Shown here: piece after piece, positions 27,801 to 35,489 of the stretch
Numbering within the stretch: position 1 is the stretch's first letter
Layout of the letters: the number at the start of each line of letters is the position of its first letter
DNA from: Chryseobacterium gwangjuense
GTDB taxonomy: Bacteria > Bacteroidota > Bacteroidia > Flavobacteriales > Weeksellaceae
Assembly: GCF_021311115.1 (NCBI RefSeq)
Contig: NZ_JAJTNP010000002.1
Span: 1-64,000, forward strand
Direction of reading: 5' to 3'
Length of the DNA: 64,000 nt
The notes under the pieces: generated by a model
The model's database searches: none
The model's input: only the letters and a program-made list of their open reading frames with translations
What the model was told of the DNA's origin: nothing
Program-made: the position numbers and the translations under genes

Positions 27801-28490
27801 CTAGACGTTGTCCCTGTTTACATCCACGGAAATTCGGAAGTATTGCCAAAAGGAGATTTTGTTATTTATGATGGAGCCATTTCGGTGAAAGTAGGTGAAA
27901 GAATTCACAAAGACGATTTCAGTTTTGGGAAAACCTATTCAGAAAGAACAAAAAAAATAAACGCCTATTTCAGAAATGAATTTGCAAAGCTCAGAAACGA
28001 ACTGGAGGGTGAAAACTATTTCAAAAAGAAATTATTTTTAAGCTTTCTATATAAAGATGCTGAAGTAGTGAAGGAAGTAAAAGAAGATTTTAATAAAAAC
28101 AAATCGGTTTATTTTGAATTGAATAAACACCTTCCAAGTGATAAAAACATTTTGCATATTTCCGATGATTATGGACAAAAAGATGTTTTACTTGCATTAC
28201 AACAGGCAGCAAGAAGCATATTCAGTTTTAATACCAATGCAGAGAAACGTGAAGTTGCGAAACATAATTATATTGTAAAACAAAGGAAAATCAAATACAT
28301 TACCGATTTTTCAGAAATCAATAAAGAAGTTGACACCCTTTTGATCTCCACGGACTCTTTTAACCTCAACAATCTGAAAGTGTTTCCTTCAAAAATCATT
28401 TTTATCAATCAAGAAAATATTTCTTTTAACCATACAGATTACATAGTAGAATTCAGCTCACTATCAATAAAAATATATAGACATACATAA
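24837..28490 (+). CDS. MMPL/RND-type exporter fused to an acyltransferase
   Basis: 1217 residues in three parts. Residues 1-about 820 form an MMPL transporter with two sets of membrane helices and two large periplasmic loops. Then comes an LPLAT domain with NHTSFLD (His about 896) and FPEAERSY, the H-X4-D and glycine-type acceptor motifs. The last about 110 residues are extra and resemble no family I can name. Flexirubin and aryl polyene clusters usually encode MMPL exporters. The fusion suggests acyl transfer coupled to export of the pigment to the outer membrane. It is the first gene after the operon promoter. Confidence 0.88.
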   Translation: MHRFFIFLYYLISKNKILSVLFATGIAVLCIFFASKINFEEDINQIIPKNEKSDLTAKVLKQLNFSDKIIVIIENKSKEDSFQLSETADTFLNKIEPLQKYIGSVQGKVNDNEISETFDFVNQNLPLFLNENDYKEIERKLQKDSIAKQVENNYVSLVSPTSLVTKEFIKKDPLGITFLGIKKLNALNISKDFKLEDSYIVTKDGKNLLLFIDPKNKSNDTKNNEVFINQLNEIKDNLNKQFKGKTEISYFGSPVIAVANAQQIKKDIQNTVIISMTVLLLLLIYYFRNVFTPIIVFLPTVFSVLLALLILYFIKDKISAISLSVGAILIGITIDYALHILTHYKHNNNIEELYKEITQPIILSSATTAVSFLCLVFVRSEALKDLGLFAAITVILSSITALIIVPQLYTPKTKEKATNTNFIDKIGSYPYEKNKPLIIGCSIIILVCLFGFRHVGFNEDIGDLNYIPKDLKISEAKLEKLSDITSKSIYTISYGNSESEALTRNSQLSQFLEKEKKDGKILSYNSLGNVVLSEKDQKKKIEEWQKFWNTNRKNQTISELVNNGNNFGFNSSAFDQFNENLNKNYSTLTLKDYEKVKALQISEFLSNENGFYTVSNVVKVNEKKRDAFIKDVEKNHDALAIDRQQMNENFLGLLKKDFNTLINYSLLAIVLTIIVFFRNFELTLLTMFPIVLTGVVTAGILYFLGLELNIFSTVVCTLVFGVGDDFSIFLTQAMQKEHTTGKNELPTYRTSIILAVFTTILSIGSLIFAKHPALHSLALVALIGMFSVIIITSTLYPFWFRLLITNRAKKGLSPITIRLFVRSVLSFLYYGLGGLFFSFFGHFFVKKAKGKTLDSIKKVIALFLKSVLHVTPFVKKTVIKNPNENFSKPAVIIANHTSFLDTLALAMVTHKIVYLVNDWVYDSPIFGKLVKALGFFPVSRGIENGMDKLKEKIDEGYSLMIFPEAERSYTNDVKRFHKGAFYIAEEFGLDVVPVYIHGNSEVLPKGDFVIYDGAISVKVGERIHKDDFSFGKTYSERTKKINAYFRNEFAKLRNELEGENYFKKKLFLSFLYKDAEVVKEVKEDFNKNKSVYFELNKHLPSDKNILHISDDYGQKDVLLALQQAARSIFSFNTNAEKREVAKHNYIVKQRKIKYITDFSEINKEVDTLLISTDSFNLNNLKVFPSKIIFINQENISFNHTDYIVEFSSLSIKIYRHT

Positions 28491-28532
28491 TATACCATTG
28501 AAAAACATATTTTTGTAAATAATAACAAACGC

Positions 28533-29447
28533 ATGAAGAAGAATATACTTGTAATATATTATACTCAGACAGGTCAACTCGAAGATATTGTAAAAAACAT
28601 AGCCCGTCCTTTTGAAGAAAAAAAAGACGAATACCATGTTACTTATTACAATATCAAAATGAAGGAAGACTTTCCTTTTCCATGGCCAAATGACGTATTT
28701 TTCAACACTTTTCCTGAGTCTTATTTACAAATTCCAAGTGAAATCCTTCCTCCCTCTGATGATGTGCTGAATAAAAAATATGATCTTATTATTTTTGGAT
28801 ATCAGGTTTGGTATTTAACGCCTTCCATCCCTATCATTTCATTCTTAAAAAGTGGTTATGCAGAACAAATCCTAAAAGACACTCCCGTTGTTACCGTTTC
28901 CGGCACAAGAAATATGTGGATGTTCTCTCAGGAAAAACTGAAAGTATATTTAAAAAATATGAAAGCCAAGTTGGTCGGAAATATTGCTTTGGTAGATAGA
29001 CATGACAATTATACAAGTGTATTGACCGTTGTTCGATGGATGATCGGCGGACAAAAAGAAAAATCAGGAATACTTCCCGCAGCCGGAGTTTCGGATCAAG
29101 AAATAAATGATTCTGTGAAATATGGAAAAATTATTGAAACCCATTTCAGAAATAATGATTTTGAAGGTCTGCAGCCTGATCTTGTGAAAAACGGAGCAAT
29201 AGAAATAAGACCTTTCTTAGTGCGGGTAGAAAAGGTAGGAAACAAAATTTTCACCATTTGGTCAAACCTTATTATAAAGAAAAAAGAAAAACGACCACTG
29301 CTTATCAAATTCTTTAAGGTATATTTGATGGCAGCGATATGGATTATCTCACCCGTCGTTTTAGTGTTACATTTATTAACAACACCCATTTTTTGGTTCA
29401 AAAGACAGAAAGAAAAAAAATATTTACAAGGAATTAATTTAAAGTAG
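28533..29447 (+). CDS. darA: Dialkylresorcinol biosynthesis protein DarA
   Basis: 304 residues. Flavodoxin-like start (ILVIYYTQTGQ, 5-15), then DLIIFGYQVWYLTPSIPIIS (about 83-102) and a C-terminal hydrophobic helix near 268-290. In the published model DarB joins two beta-ketoacyl units to a cyclohexanedione that DarA converts to the 2,5-dialkylresorcinol. It precedes darB by one base, the conserved pairing. A lone -7 like TATTTTTG at 28508-28515 could be an internal promoter but has no -33. Confidence 0.9.
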   Translation: MKKNILVIYYTQTGQLEDIVKNIARPFEEKKDEYHVTYYNIKMKEDFPFPWPNDVFFNTFPESYLQIPSEILPPSDDVLNKKYDLIIFGYQVWYLTPSIPIISFLKSGYAEQILKDTPVVTVSGTRNMWMFSQEKLKVYLKNMKAKLVGNIALVDRHDNYTSVLTVVRWMIGGQKEKSGILPAAGVSDQEINDSVKYGKIIETHFRNNDFEGLQPDLVKNGAIEIRPFLVRVEKVGNKIFTIWSNLIIKKKEKRPLLIKFFKVYLMAAIWIISPVVLVLHLLTTPIFWFKRQKEKKYLQGINLK

Positions 29448-29448
29448 A

Positions 29449-30588
29449 ATGTACGACGTATTTATAACAAAAGCATCAAAATACCTACCCAACGAACCCG
29501 TTTCAAATGATGAAATGGAAACTTATCTTGGGTATATAAATGGTGCAAAATCTAAAGCAAAAGCAATTATTTTAAGAAATAACAAAATTACCACAAGATA
29601 TTATGCTTTAGACAAAGAAGGAAACCCTACTCATACGAATGCACAATTGACGGCAAAGGCAATTGAAGGACTTTTTGACGAAAAATTCAAGAAGGAAGAC
29701 ATGAAACTATTATCCGTGGGAACTACTTCTCCGGATCAGATTCAGCCTTCACACGCTTCCATGGTTCACGGTGAACTCAACATCGGAAAATCTATTGAAA
29801 TTAATACCGCAACAGGACTTTGTAATTCGGGAATGAATGCTTTGAACTACGGATTCCTTTCCATTAAAGCCGGAGTTCAGGAACAAGCCGTTTGTGCAGG
29901 TTCTGAAAGAATGTCTTCTTGGATGACCGCAGATAAATTCAACCATGAAGCAGAAAATCTAATTTTATTAGAAGAAAGACCCATCATCGCTTTCAAAAGA
30001 GAGTTTTTGAGATGGATGCTTTCCGACGGAGCAGGAGCTTTCTTATTGGAAAACAAACCAAGAGAAAATGAAACCAATCTAAAAGTAGAATGGATCGATT
30101 TCTATTCTTACGCTCATGAAATCGAAGCTTGTATGTATGCAGGTTGCGAAAAACAGGAAGACGGAAGCTTACAATCTTGGGCAGATTACCCTTCTGATGA
30201 ATGGCTGAAACAATCTATTTTTGCTTTAAAACAAGACACAAAAATCTTAGACAAATATATTCTGGTAAAAGGTGCAGAAAGTTTAAGAGCATCTTTTGAC
30301 AAACATCAGCTGGAACCGGAATCTATTGATCATGTTTTAGCGCACATCTCATCAGGATACTTTAAAGAAGGATTGAAAGACGAGTTTGCAAAAGTAGGAT
30401 TGGATTTCCCTTGGGAAAAATGGTATTACAACCTTTCAGACATCGGGAACATTGGTGCAGGTTCTATTTTTGTGGCTTTGGAAGAATTAATGAATTCAGG
30501 AAAACTGAAAAAAGGAGAAAAAGTACTCCTTTGCGTTCCTGAAAGTGGAAGATTCGCATACTCTTGCGCTTTATTAACGGTTTGCTAA
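29449..30588 (+). CDS. darB: Dialkylresorcinol ketosynthase DarB (KAS III-like)
   Basis: 379 residues. Thiolase-fold enzyme with active-site Cys125 (ATGLCNSGMNAL), His in HVLAHISSG (about 292) and Asn in SDIGNIGAG (about 334). In the known pathway it condenses two acyl thioesters head-to-head to build the resorcinol ring of flexirubin. Its stop codon overlaps the start of the next gene (TAATG), showing tight coupling. Confidence 0.92.
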   Translation: MYDVFITKASKYLPNEPVSNDEMETYLGYINGAKSKAKAIILRNNKITTRYYALDKEGNPTHTNAQLTAKAIEGLFDEKFKKEDMKLLSVGTTSPDQIQPSHASMVHGELNIGKSIEINTATGLCNSGMNALNYGFLSIKAGVQEQAVCAGSERMSSWMTADKFNHEAENLILLEERPIIAFKREFLRWMLSDGAGAFLLENKPRENETNLKVEWIDFYSYAHEIEACMYAGCEKQEDGSLQSWADYPSDEWLKQSIFALKQDTKILDKYILVKGAESLRASFDKHQLEPESIDHVLAHISSGYFKEGLKDEFAKVGLDFPWEKWYYNLSDIGNIGAGSIFVALEELMNSGKLKKGEKVLLCVPESGRFAYSCALLTVC

Positions 30589-31019
30589 TGGAAAACAAAT
30601 TACCAACAACTGACCAGAATTTCGTGGAGAGCTTAATTCCTCAGCGATTTCCTTTCGTAATGGTAAACAGCATTACAGAATATTCCGAAAATCATTTGAT
30701 TTCCGGATTTCAGATAAAAGAGGAAAACATTTTTGTTCAGAATGGGGTTTTTCAGGCTTCCGGATTGGTAGAACATCAGGCTCAGAGTGTGGCTTTACAC
30801 ACCGGCTACAAGTTCTATTTATTAGGAAAAGAAGCTCCGACAGGTTATATAGGTGCAATCAAAACCTTTGAAGCAGAAGCCCTGCCAAAAGTTGGAGACA
30901 CGCTGAAAACAGAAGTGAAGATTCTGAATGAAATAATGGGAGTAACATTAGTAGATATAGTTACAAAGCTTAATGATACACTCATTGCAAGCTCCCAAAT
31001 GAAAACAGTTGTAAAATAA
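30588..31019 (+). CDS. Hotdog-fold dehydratase-like protein (first of a pair)
   Basis: 143 residues from ATG at 30588 inside the darB stop (TAATG); a longer frame from 30564 would overlap darB more. FabZ-like layout: LIPQRFPFVMVNSI, then FVQNGVFQASGLVEHQAQS, where FabZ has HFPGxPxxPGVLxxE. The usual HFPG histidine is not visible. It is similar to the next gene (KEENIFVQNG against KEDNVFVHNN), so the two probably form a heteromer working on beta-hydroxyacyl-ACP in polyene or resorcinol synthesis. Confidence 0.78.
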   Translation: MENKLPTTDQNFVESLIPQRFPFVMVNSITEYSENHLISGFQIKEENIFVQNGVFQASGLVEHQAQSVALHTGYKFYLLGKEAPTGYIGAIKTFEAEALPKVGDTLKTEVKILNEIMGVTLVDIVTKLNDTLIASSQMKTVVK

Positions 31020-31024
31020 TTGTC

Positions 31025-31468
31025 ATGGAAATCAAGGAAGAAAACATTATCAATATACACAATTTTCTCCCGCATCGCGAACCGATGCTGATGGCAGATT
31101 ATATTCTGGAATTGACCAAAGAAAAAGTGATTACTTCCTTTGAAATAAAAGAAGACAATGTTTTTGTTCATAACAATGAATTCGTTGAAGCAGGCTTGAT
31201 TGAAAATTTAGCACAAACCTGTTCATCCATTCTGGGACAAAGTTTCTTCGAAAATCCTGAAGCAGATACAAAAGTAATTGGTTTCATTACCAACATCAAG
31301 AAAATTGAAGTTTTTGCATTACCGAAAGTGGGTGATAAAATCATTTCAAAAGCTTCATTGATTTCTCAGTTTGAAAACATCTGTAACATCTTTTGTGAGA
31401 CATTCAATAATGAAGAACTGCTGATAAGAGCTGAAATTAATTTGTTTATTCAAGAAGTAAAACACTAA
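31025..31468 (+). CDS. Hotdog-fold dehydratase-like protein (second of a pair)
   Basis: 147 residues, paralogous to the gene just before it: FLPHREPMLMADYI, then FVHNNEFVEAGLIENLAQT with a Glu-Asn in place of Glu-His. This is the FabZ/ApeI-type hotdog layout. It lies 5 bases behind its partner. In aryl polyene systems such proteins remove water from 3-hydroxyacyl-ACP to make the conjugated double bonds. Which copy, if either, is catalytic cannot be read from the sequence. Confidence 0.75.
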   Translation: MEIKEENIINIHNFLPHREPMLMADYILELTKEKVITSFEIKEDNVFVHNNEFVEAGLIENLAQTCSSILGQSFFENPEADTKVIGFITNIKKIEVFALPKVGDKIISKASLISQFENICNIFCETFNNEELLIRAEINLFIQEVKH

Positions 31469-31472
31469 ACCG

Positions 31473-31877
31473 ATGAAAAAACAAGACCTTCCTCAAGACG
31501 AAAGCAATCTAAAATCAGCGAACATGACTGAAGTCTTGTATGTAACTGATGAAAATAACAACTACACGACTGCAAACAGCACTGGTTGGGACGTTAAAAA
31601 AGCAGCTTTGGACGAATCTTTAGCCTTGATTAACGAAAGAATTGAAGAAGCCAAACAAAACGTTGCTAATAATATCGTAAGTCCTATTATTTATTTCATG
31701 GAACTGAATAAAATGGATCTGCAGGTTTTGGCTGCCTATGTCGGAATGTGGCAATGGCGTGTAAAAAGACACGGAAAACCGAAAATATTTAAAACACTAA
31801 GCGAATCCGCTCTGAAAAAATATGCCGATGCTTTCGGAATTTCAGTGGATGAATTAAAAAACTTCGACGGAAAATAA
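31473..31877 (+). CDS. Small protein with an XRE-like helix-turn-helix region
   Basis: 134 residues. The N-terminal third is polar and probably flexible. The C-terminal half (MDLQVLAAYVGMWQWRVKRH ... LKKYADAFGISVDELKNF) has the spacing of an XRE-type HTH, ending in the typical A.A.GIS.DEL segment. The MWQWRVKRH stretch, with two tryptophans, is unusual. It begins 4 bases after the dehydratase. It may be a cluster regulator or a structural protein; I cannot tell which. Confidence 0.6.
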   Translation: MKKQDLPQDESNLKSANMTEVLYVTDENNNYTTANSTGWDVKKAALDESLALINERIEEAKQNVANNIVSPIIYFMELNKMDLQVLAAYVGMWQWRVKRHGKPKIFKTLSESALKKYADAFGISVDELKNFDGK

Positions 31878-31902
31878 TTTATCTTAAAGTAAACGTAAAA
31901 TT

Positions 31903-31936
31903 TGTCATTCTGAGGAACGAAGAATCTCTACAACAA
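31903..31936 (+). repeat. Single arm of the TGTCATTCTGA dispersed repeat
   Basis: Starts TGTCATTCTGAGGAACGAAG and continues AATCTCT, as in the repeats at 40484 and 47027, but the mirrored arm is absent. A separate small palindrome (TTATCTC-CT-GAGATAA, 31949-31964) follows. It lies between the XRE-like gene and the BtrH-like gene. Confidence 0.7.
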
Positions 31937-31980
31937 TTAAGACCTAAATTATCTCCTGAGATAAATAGATAAAAGCTCAA

Positions 31981-32976
31981 ATGGAACTTAATTTTGAACA
32001 TCACCAAACAGCACATTGCGAAAATGGTGTTGCCTCCAATTTATTATTGAACAAAGGACTAAAACTCAGCGAACCTATGATCTTCGGAATCGGTTCCGGA
32101 TTGTTCTTTGTCTACTTACCCTTTTTAAAAGTCAATTTTGCTCCGGGGTTTAGTTATCGTCCAATGCCCGGCGCAATTTTCAGCAAAGCAGCAAAAAGAC
32201 TGGGAATTAAAATCAAAAGAGAAAAATTCTCAAGCCCTGCTGAAGCACAGAAAGCCCTAGAAAGAAATTTAAATCAGAATATACCAACAGGTTTACAGGT
32301 GGGAGTTTTTAACCTGACCTACTTCCCTGAAGAATATAAATTTCATTTCAACGCCCACAATTTGGTTGTGTATGGAAAAGAAGACGGAAAATTCCTGATC
32401 AGCGATCCTGTGATGGATTATACCACAACCCTTACCGAAGCCGAGCTGGAAAAGGTGAGATATGCGAAAGGTGCCCTTCCTCCAAAAGGTCATATGTACT
32501 ACCCTACTTACATTCCAGAAAATGTAAACTTAGAAGAAGCTATTAAAAAGGGAATCAAAGATACCTGTAAAAACATGCTAGCTCCTGTCCCTCTAATTGG
32601 GGTAAAAGCCATGAGATGGGTGGCAAGAAGTATCCCGAAATGGGCTGAGAAAAAAGGCACGAAAGTAACGAATCATTACCTTGGTCAGTTAATCAGAATG
32701 CAGGAAGAAATCGGAACCGGTGGTGGTGGTTTTAGATTTATCTATGGAGCATTTTTACAGGAAGCTGCGGTAATTCTTAAAAATGATCAGCTAAATGAGC
32801 TTTCTAAAGAAATTACTGCTATTGGTGATCTTTGGAGAGATTTTGCAGTGGATATTGCAAGAGTTTATAAGAACAGAAACTCAAAAAGTGATATTTACAA
32901 CCAGCTTTCAAAAACAATGCTTCATATTGCAGATTTGGAAGAAGCTTTCTATAAAAAACTGAGAAAAGCGATCTAA
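31981..32976 (+). CDS. BtrH-like acyltransferase (BtrH_N plus C-terminal domain)
   Basis: 331 residues. The N-terminal half has a C39/BtrH-type papain-like layout: Cys13 in AHCENGVASN, His126 in HFNAHNLVVYG and Asp142 in FLISDP. The C-terminal half is helical. In butirosin synthesis BtrH moves an acyl group from an ACP onto an amine. Here, with ACPs and two pathway halves to be joined, it could form the ester between polyene acid and resorcinol; that is inference. The stop is immediately followed by the ABC ATPase start. Confidence 0.78.
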   Translation: MELNFEHHQTAHCENGVASNLLLNKGLKLSEPMIFGIGSGLFFVYLPFLKVNFAPGFSYRPMPGAIFSKAAKRLGIKIKREKFSSPAEAQKALERNLNQNIPTGLQVGVFNLTYFPEEYKFHFNAHNLVVYGKEDGKFLISDPVMDYTTTLTEAELEKVRYAKGALPPKGHMYYPTYIPENVNLEEAIKKGIKDTCKNMLAPVPLIGVKAMRWVARSIPKWAEKKGTKVTNHYLGQLIRMQEEIGTGGGGFRFIYGAFLQEAAVILKNDQLNELSKEITAIGDLWRDFAVDIARVYKNRNSKSDIYNQLSKTMLHIADLEEAFYKKLRKAI

Positions 32977-33732
32977 ATGGAGAACTTTATTGAGATTAAA
33001 AACTTATACAAAAAATATAAAAATGCAGAAGAATTTTCTGTAAATGATATCTCGTTGAATATTGAGAAAGACGAAATTTACGGAATTCTTGGTCCAAACG
33101 GAGCAGGAAAAACAACGTTAATTTCTATGCTTTCAGGGTTGATAAAACCCACTTCTGGGAGTTTTAAAATCAATGGACTATCTCCTCAGAAAGATGGTTT
33201 TAAACTAAGACAGATCATCGGGATCGTTCCGCAGGAATACGCTTTATATCCTACTTTAACAGCCAAAGAAAACTTAATGTATTTCGGAAGTTTATATGGT
33301 TTAAGCCACAAAAAATTAAGAAATACGATTGATGAATCCTTAGAAATTATGGGGTTATCAAAATTCGCAGATAAAAAAGTGGAACAGTTTTCAGGAGGAA
33401 TGAAGCGTCGTTGCAATTTGATTGCAGGAACCCTTCACAACCCTAAAGTTTTGTTTTTGGATGAACCAACAGTAGGTGTTGATGTTCAGTCTAAAAAAGC
33501 AATTATTGACCATCTTTTGGATTTAAATAAAAAAGGAACCTGTATCATTTATACATCCCATCACCTTTCAGAAGCAGAAGAATTCTGTACAAAAATCGCC
33601 ATTATCGACCATGGAAAAATTCATGCAGTCGGAACTCCCGAAGAATTGGTAAACAGAGTGGCCAATGCTGAAAATTTAGAAGATGTTTTCATTTCATTAA
33701 CCGGAAAAGAATTAAGAGATGTTGTTGTATAA
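32977..33732 (+). CDS. ABC transporter ATP-binding protein
   Basis: 251 residues with Walker A GPNGAGKTT (about 38-46), Q-loop PQEYALYPT, signature FSGGMKRR (about 137-144), Walker B VLFLDEPTVGVD and the H-loop TSHHLSE. This is the type-2 exporter (DrrA/CcmA-like) class. It overlaps its permease gene by 14 bases. In the cluster it probably helps move pigment or a precursor across the inner membrane. Confidence 0.93.
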   Translation: MENFIEIKNLYKKYKNAEEFSVNDISLNIEKDEIYGILGPNGAGKTTLISMLSGLIKPTSGSFKINGLSPQKDGFKLRQIIGIVPQEYALYPTLTAKENLMYFGSLYGLSHKKLRNTIDESLEIMGLSKFADKKVEQFSGGMKRRCNLIAGTLHNPKVLFLDEPTVGVDVQSKKAIIDHLLDLNKKGTCIIYTSHHLSEAEEFCTKIAIIDHGKIHAVGTPEELVNRVANAENLEDVFISLTGKELRDVVV

Positions 33733-34990
33733 ACTATGGAGAAGCTTCGTTAAAGAAGTCCTTTTACTGAAAAGAGATATCGGAGGAATCGTGATCATTT
33801 TCGTGATGCCTTTACTGCTGATCATTACCATTACACTGATTCAGGATTCTACTTTCAAAAATTTGGAAGGCTCAAAAATCCCGATCATTTTCATTGATAA
33901 CGACAAATCTGAAGTTTCAAAAAATATAAAACAGGAACTGGAAAGCAGTAAAACATTCCAGTTGCTGACCAATTATAATGAAAAATCTGCTCAGAATGCA
34001 GTTTTCTCAGGCGATTATCAGATGGCCATTGTCATCCCTCAAAATTTAACGAAAGATTTAAATTCAAATATCGATGCCAAAGTTCAGGCGATTGTAAGTT
34101 CATTTGGATTGGAGGAAAATACAGACCAAAAAGTTCCGATGCCTGCTGTAAAAGCAAAGGAAATTCACTTATATTTTGATCCTGCAACCAACGCCGGATT
34201 CAAAAACTCTGTAATGAATTCCGTGAACAAAATGGTTTTTGAAATCGAGAACAAAAAGATTTACAAAGCTTTTCAGGATCAATTGGGAACCACAGAAAAT
34301 CTTGAAGAAAATAAAAATTTAATCAGCTTTAAAGAAATCACTCCAAAAAAAGGAGAAATGGATATAATGCCGAATTCCGTTCAACATAACGTTCCGGCTT
34401 GGGCATTATTTGCAATATTTTTTATCGTTGTTCCTTTATCCATTAATTTAGTTAAAGAAAAAAGCCAGGGAACAAGTGTAAGAGCTAGAATCAGCCCTAC
34501 TCCTTATTTCATCCATATTTTAGGAAAAACATTTACCTATCTTATTATCTGTATCATTCAGTTTTTACTGATGGTCGCAGTAGGAGTTTATCTTTTCCCT
34601 TATATGGATTTACCACAGTTTGATGTCACAGGAAAAATGTTCCAGCTTATTGTGGTGACTTTATTCTCCGGTTTGGCCGCGATTGGTTTCGGAGTTCTAC
34701 TGGGAACCATTGCCGATACACAGGAACAGTCTGCACCGTTTGGAGCAACATCCGTTGTAGTTTTAGCTGCGATTGGTGGAATCTGGGTTCCGGTATTTTT
34801 AATGCCTGAATTCATGCAGCATGTTGCCAAATTCTCTCCGATGAATTGGGGGCTTAATGCTTATTACGACATTATTTTAAGAAACAGTGGAATTAGTGGA
34901 ATTGCAAAAGAATTAACATTCTTATTTTTATTCTATCTTGCCATGGTAGGGATTTCATTAATTTACGAAAGAAAACTCCATAGTGTTTAA
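33719..34990 (+). CDS. ABC transporter permease
   Basis: 423 residues, ABC-2 type: one N-terminal helix (about 20-40), a periplasmic domain of about 190 residues, then five to six C-terminal helices starting with PAWALFAIFFIVVPLSINLV (about 224). It pairs with the overlapping ATPase gene. The large outer loop is typical of the YhgE/DrrB-like exporters that flexirubin clusters carry. The substrate is inferred from context only. Confidence 0.9.
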   Translation: MLLYKLWRSFVKEVLLLKRDIGGIVIIFVMPLLLIITITLIQDSTFKNLEGSKIPIIFIDNDKSEVSKNIKQELESSKTFQLLTNYNEKSAQNAVFSGDYQMAIVIPQNLTKDLNSNIDAKVQAIVSSFGLEENTDQKVPMPAVKAKEIHLYFDPATNAGFKNSVMNSVNKMVFEIENKKIYKAFQDQLGTTENLEENKNLISFKEITPKKGEMDIMPNSVQHNVPAWALFAIFFIVVPLSINLVKEKSQGTSVRARISPTPYFIHILGKTFTYLIICIIQFLLMVAVGVYLFPYMDLPQFDVTGKMFQLIVVTLFSGLAAIGFGVLLGTIADTQEQSAPFGATSVVVLAAIGGIWVPVFLMPEFMQHVAKFSPMNWGLNAYYDIILRNSGISGIAKELTFLFLFYLAMVGISLIYERKLHSV

Positions 34991-35066
34991 GTATTGATGA
35001 AAAACATTTATCCTGGGAGTTTCTTGACGTCCTATAAAAACAATAAAAATACCGGAAGAAAACAAA

Positions 35067-35489
35067 ATGCAGTCTAAAGAAAATTTAACTTGTACAGAAG
35101 TCGTTCGTGTAAGGTTCAATGAAACAGATCCTTTGGGAATTGTTTGGCATGGACATTATATTGTGTATTTCGAAGACGGTAGAGAAGCTTTCGGCAGACA
35201 ACATGGTTTAACCTATCTTGATATTCAAAAAGCAGGATTTGTAACTCCGATTGTAAAAAGTACCTGTGAACATTTTCTTCCTTTAAAATATGGTGAAACG
35301 TTCAAGATTGTGACCACTTTTGTGAATTCCAATTCAGCAAAATTAATTTACAGATACGAGCTTTTTAACGAAGAAAATAAATTGGTATGCTCAGGAGAAA
35401 CCATTCAGGTGTTCTTAGATTCAGACAATAATTTATGTTTATATAACCCTGAATTTTTTCAGGCCTGGAAAGATAAAATGGGATTATAA
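35067..35489 (+). CDS. Hotdog acyl-CoA/ACP thioesterase (4HBT family)
   Basis: 140 residues with the family signature VRFNETDPLGIVWHGHYIVY (about 15-34), Asp being the catalytic type residue. It could release the finished acyl chain from ACP or edit stalled chains. Its last base is the first of the following ketosynthase gene, so the two are coupled. Confidence 0.85.
   Translation: MQSKENLTCTEVVRVRFNETDPLGIVWHGHYIVYFEDGREAFGRQHGLTYLDIQKAGFVTPIVKSTCEHFLPLKYGETFKIVTTFVNSNSAKLIYRYELFNEENKLVCSGETIQVFLDSDNNLCLYNPEFFQAWKDKMGL

Noticed and set aside
28508-28515. Internal promoter before darA
   Set aside because: Good -7 box but no -33 at a suitable distance; the only TTG is 7 bases away.
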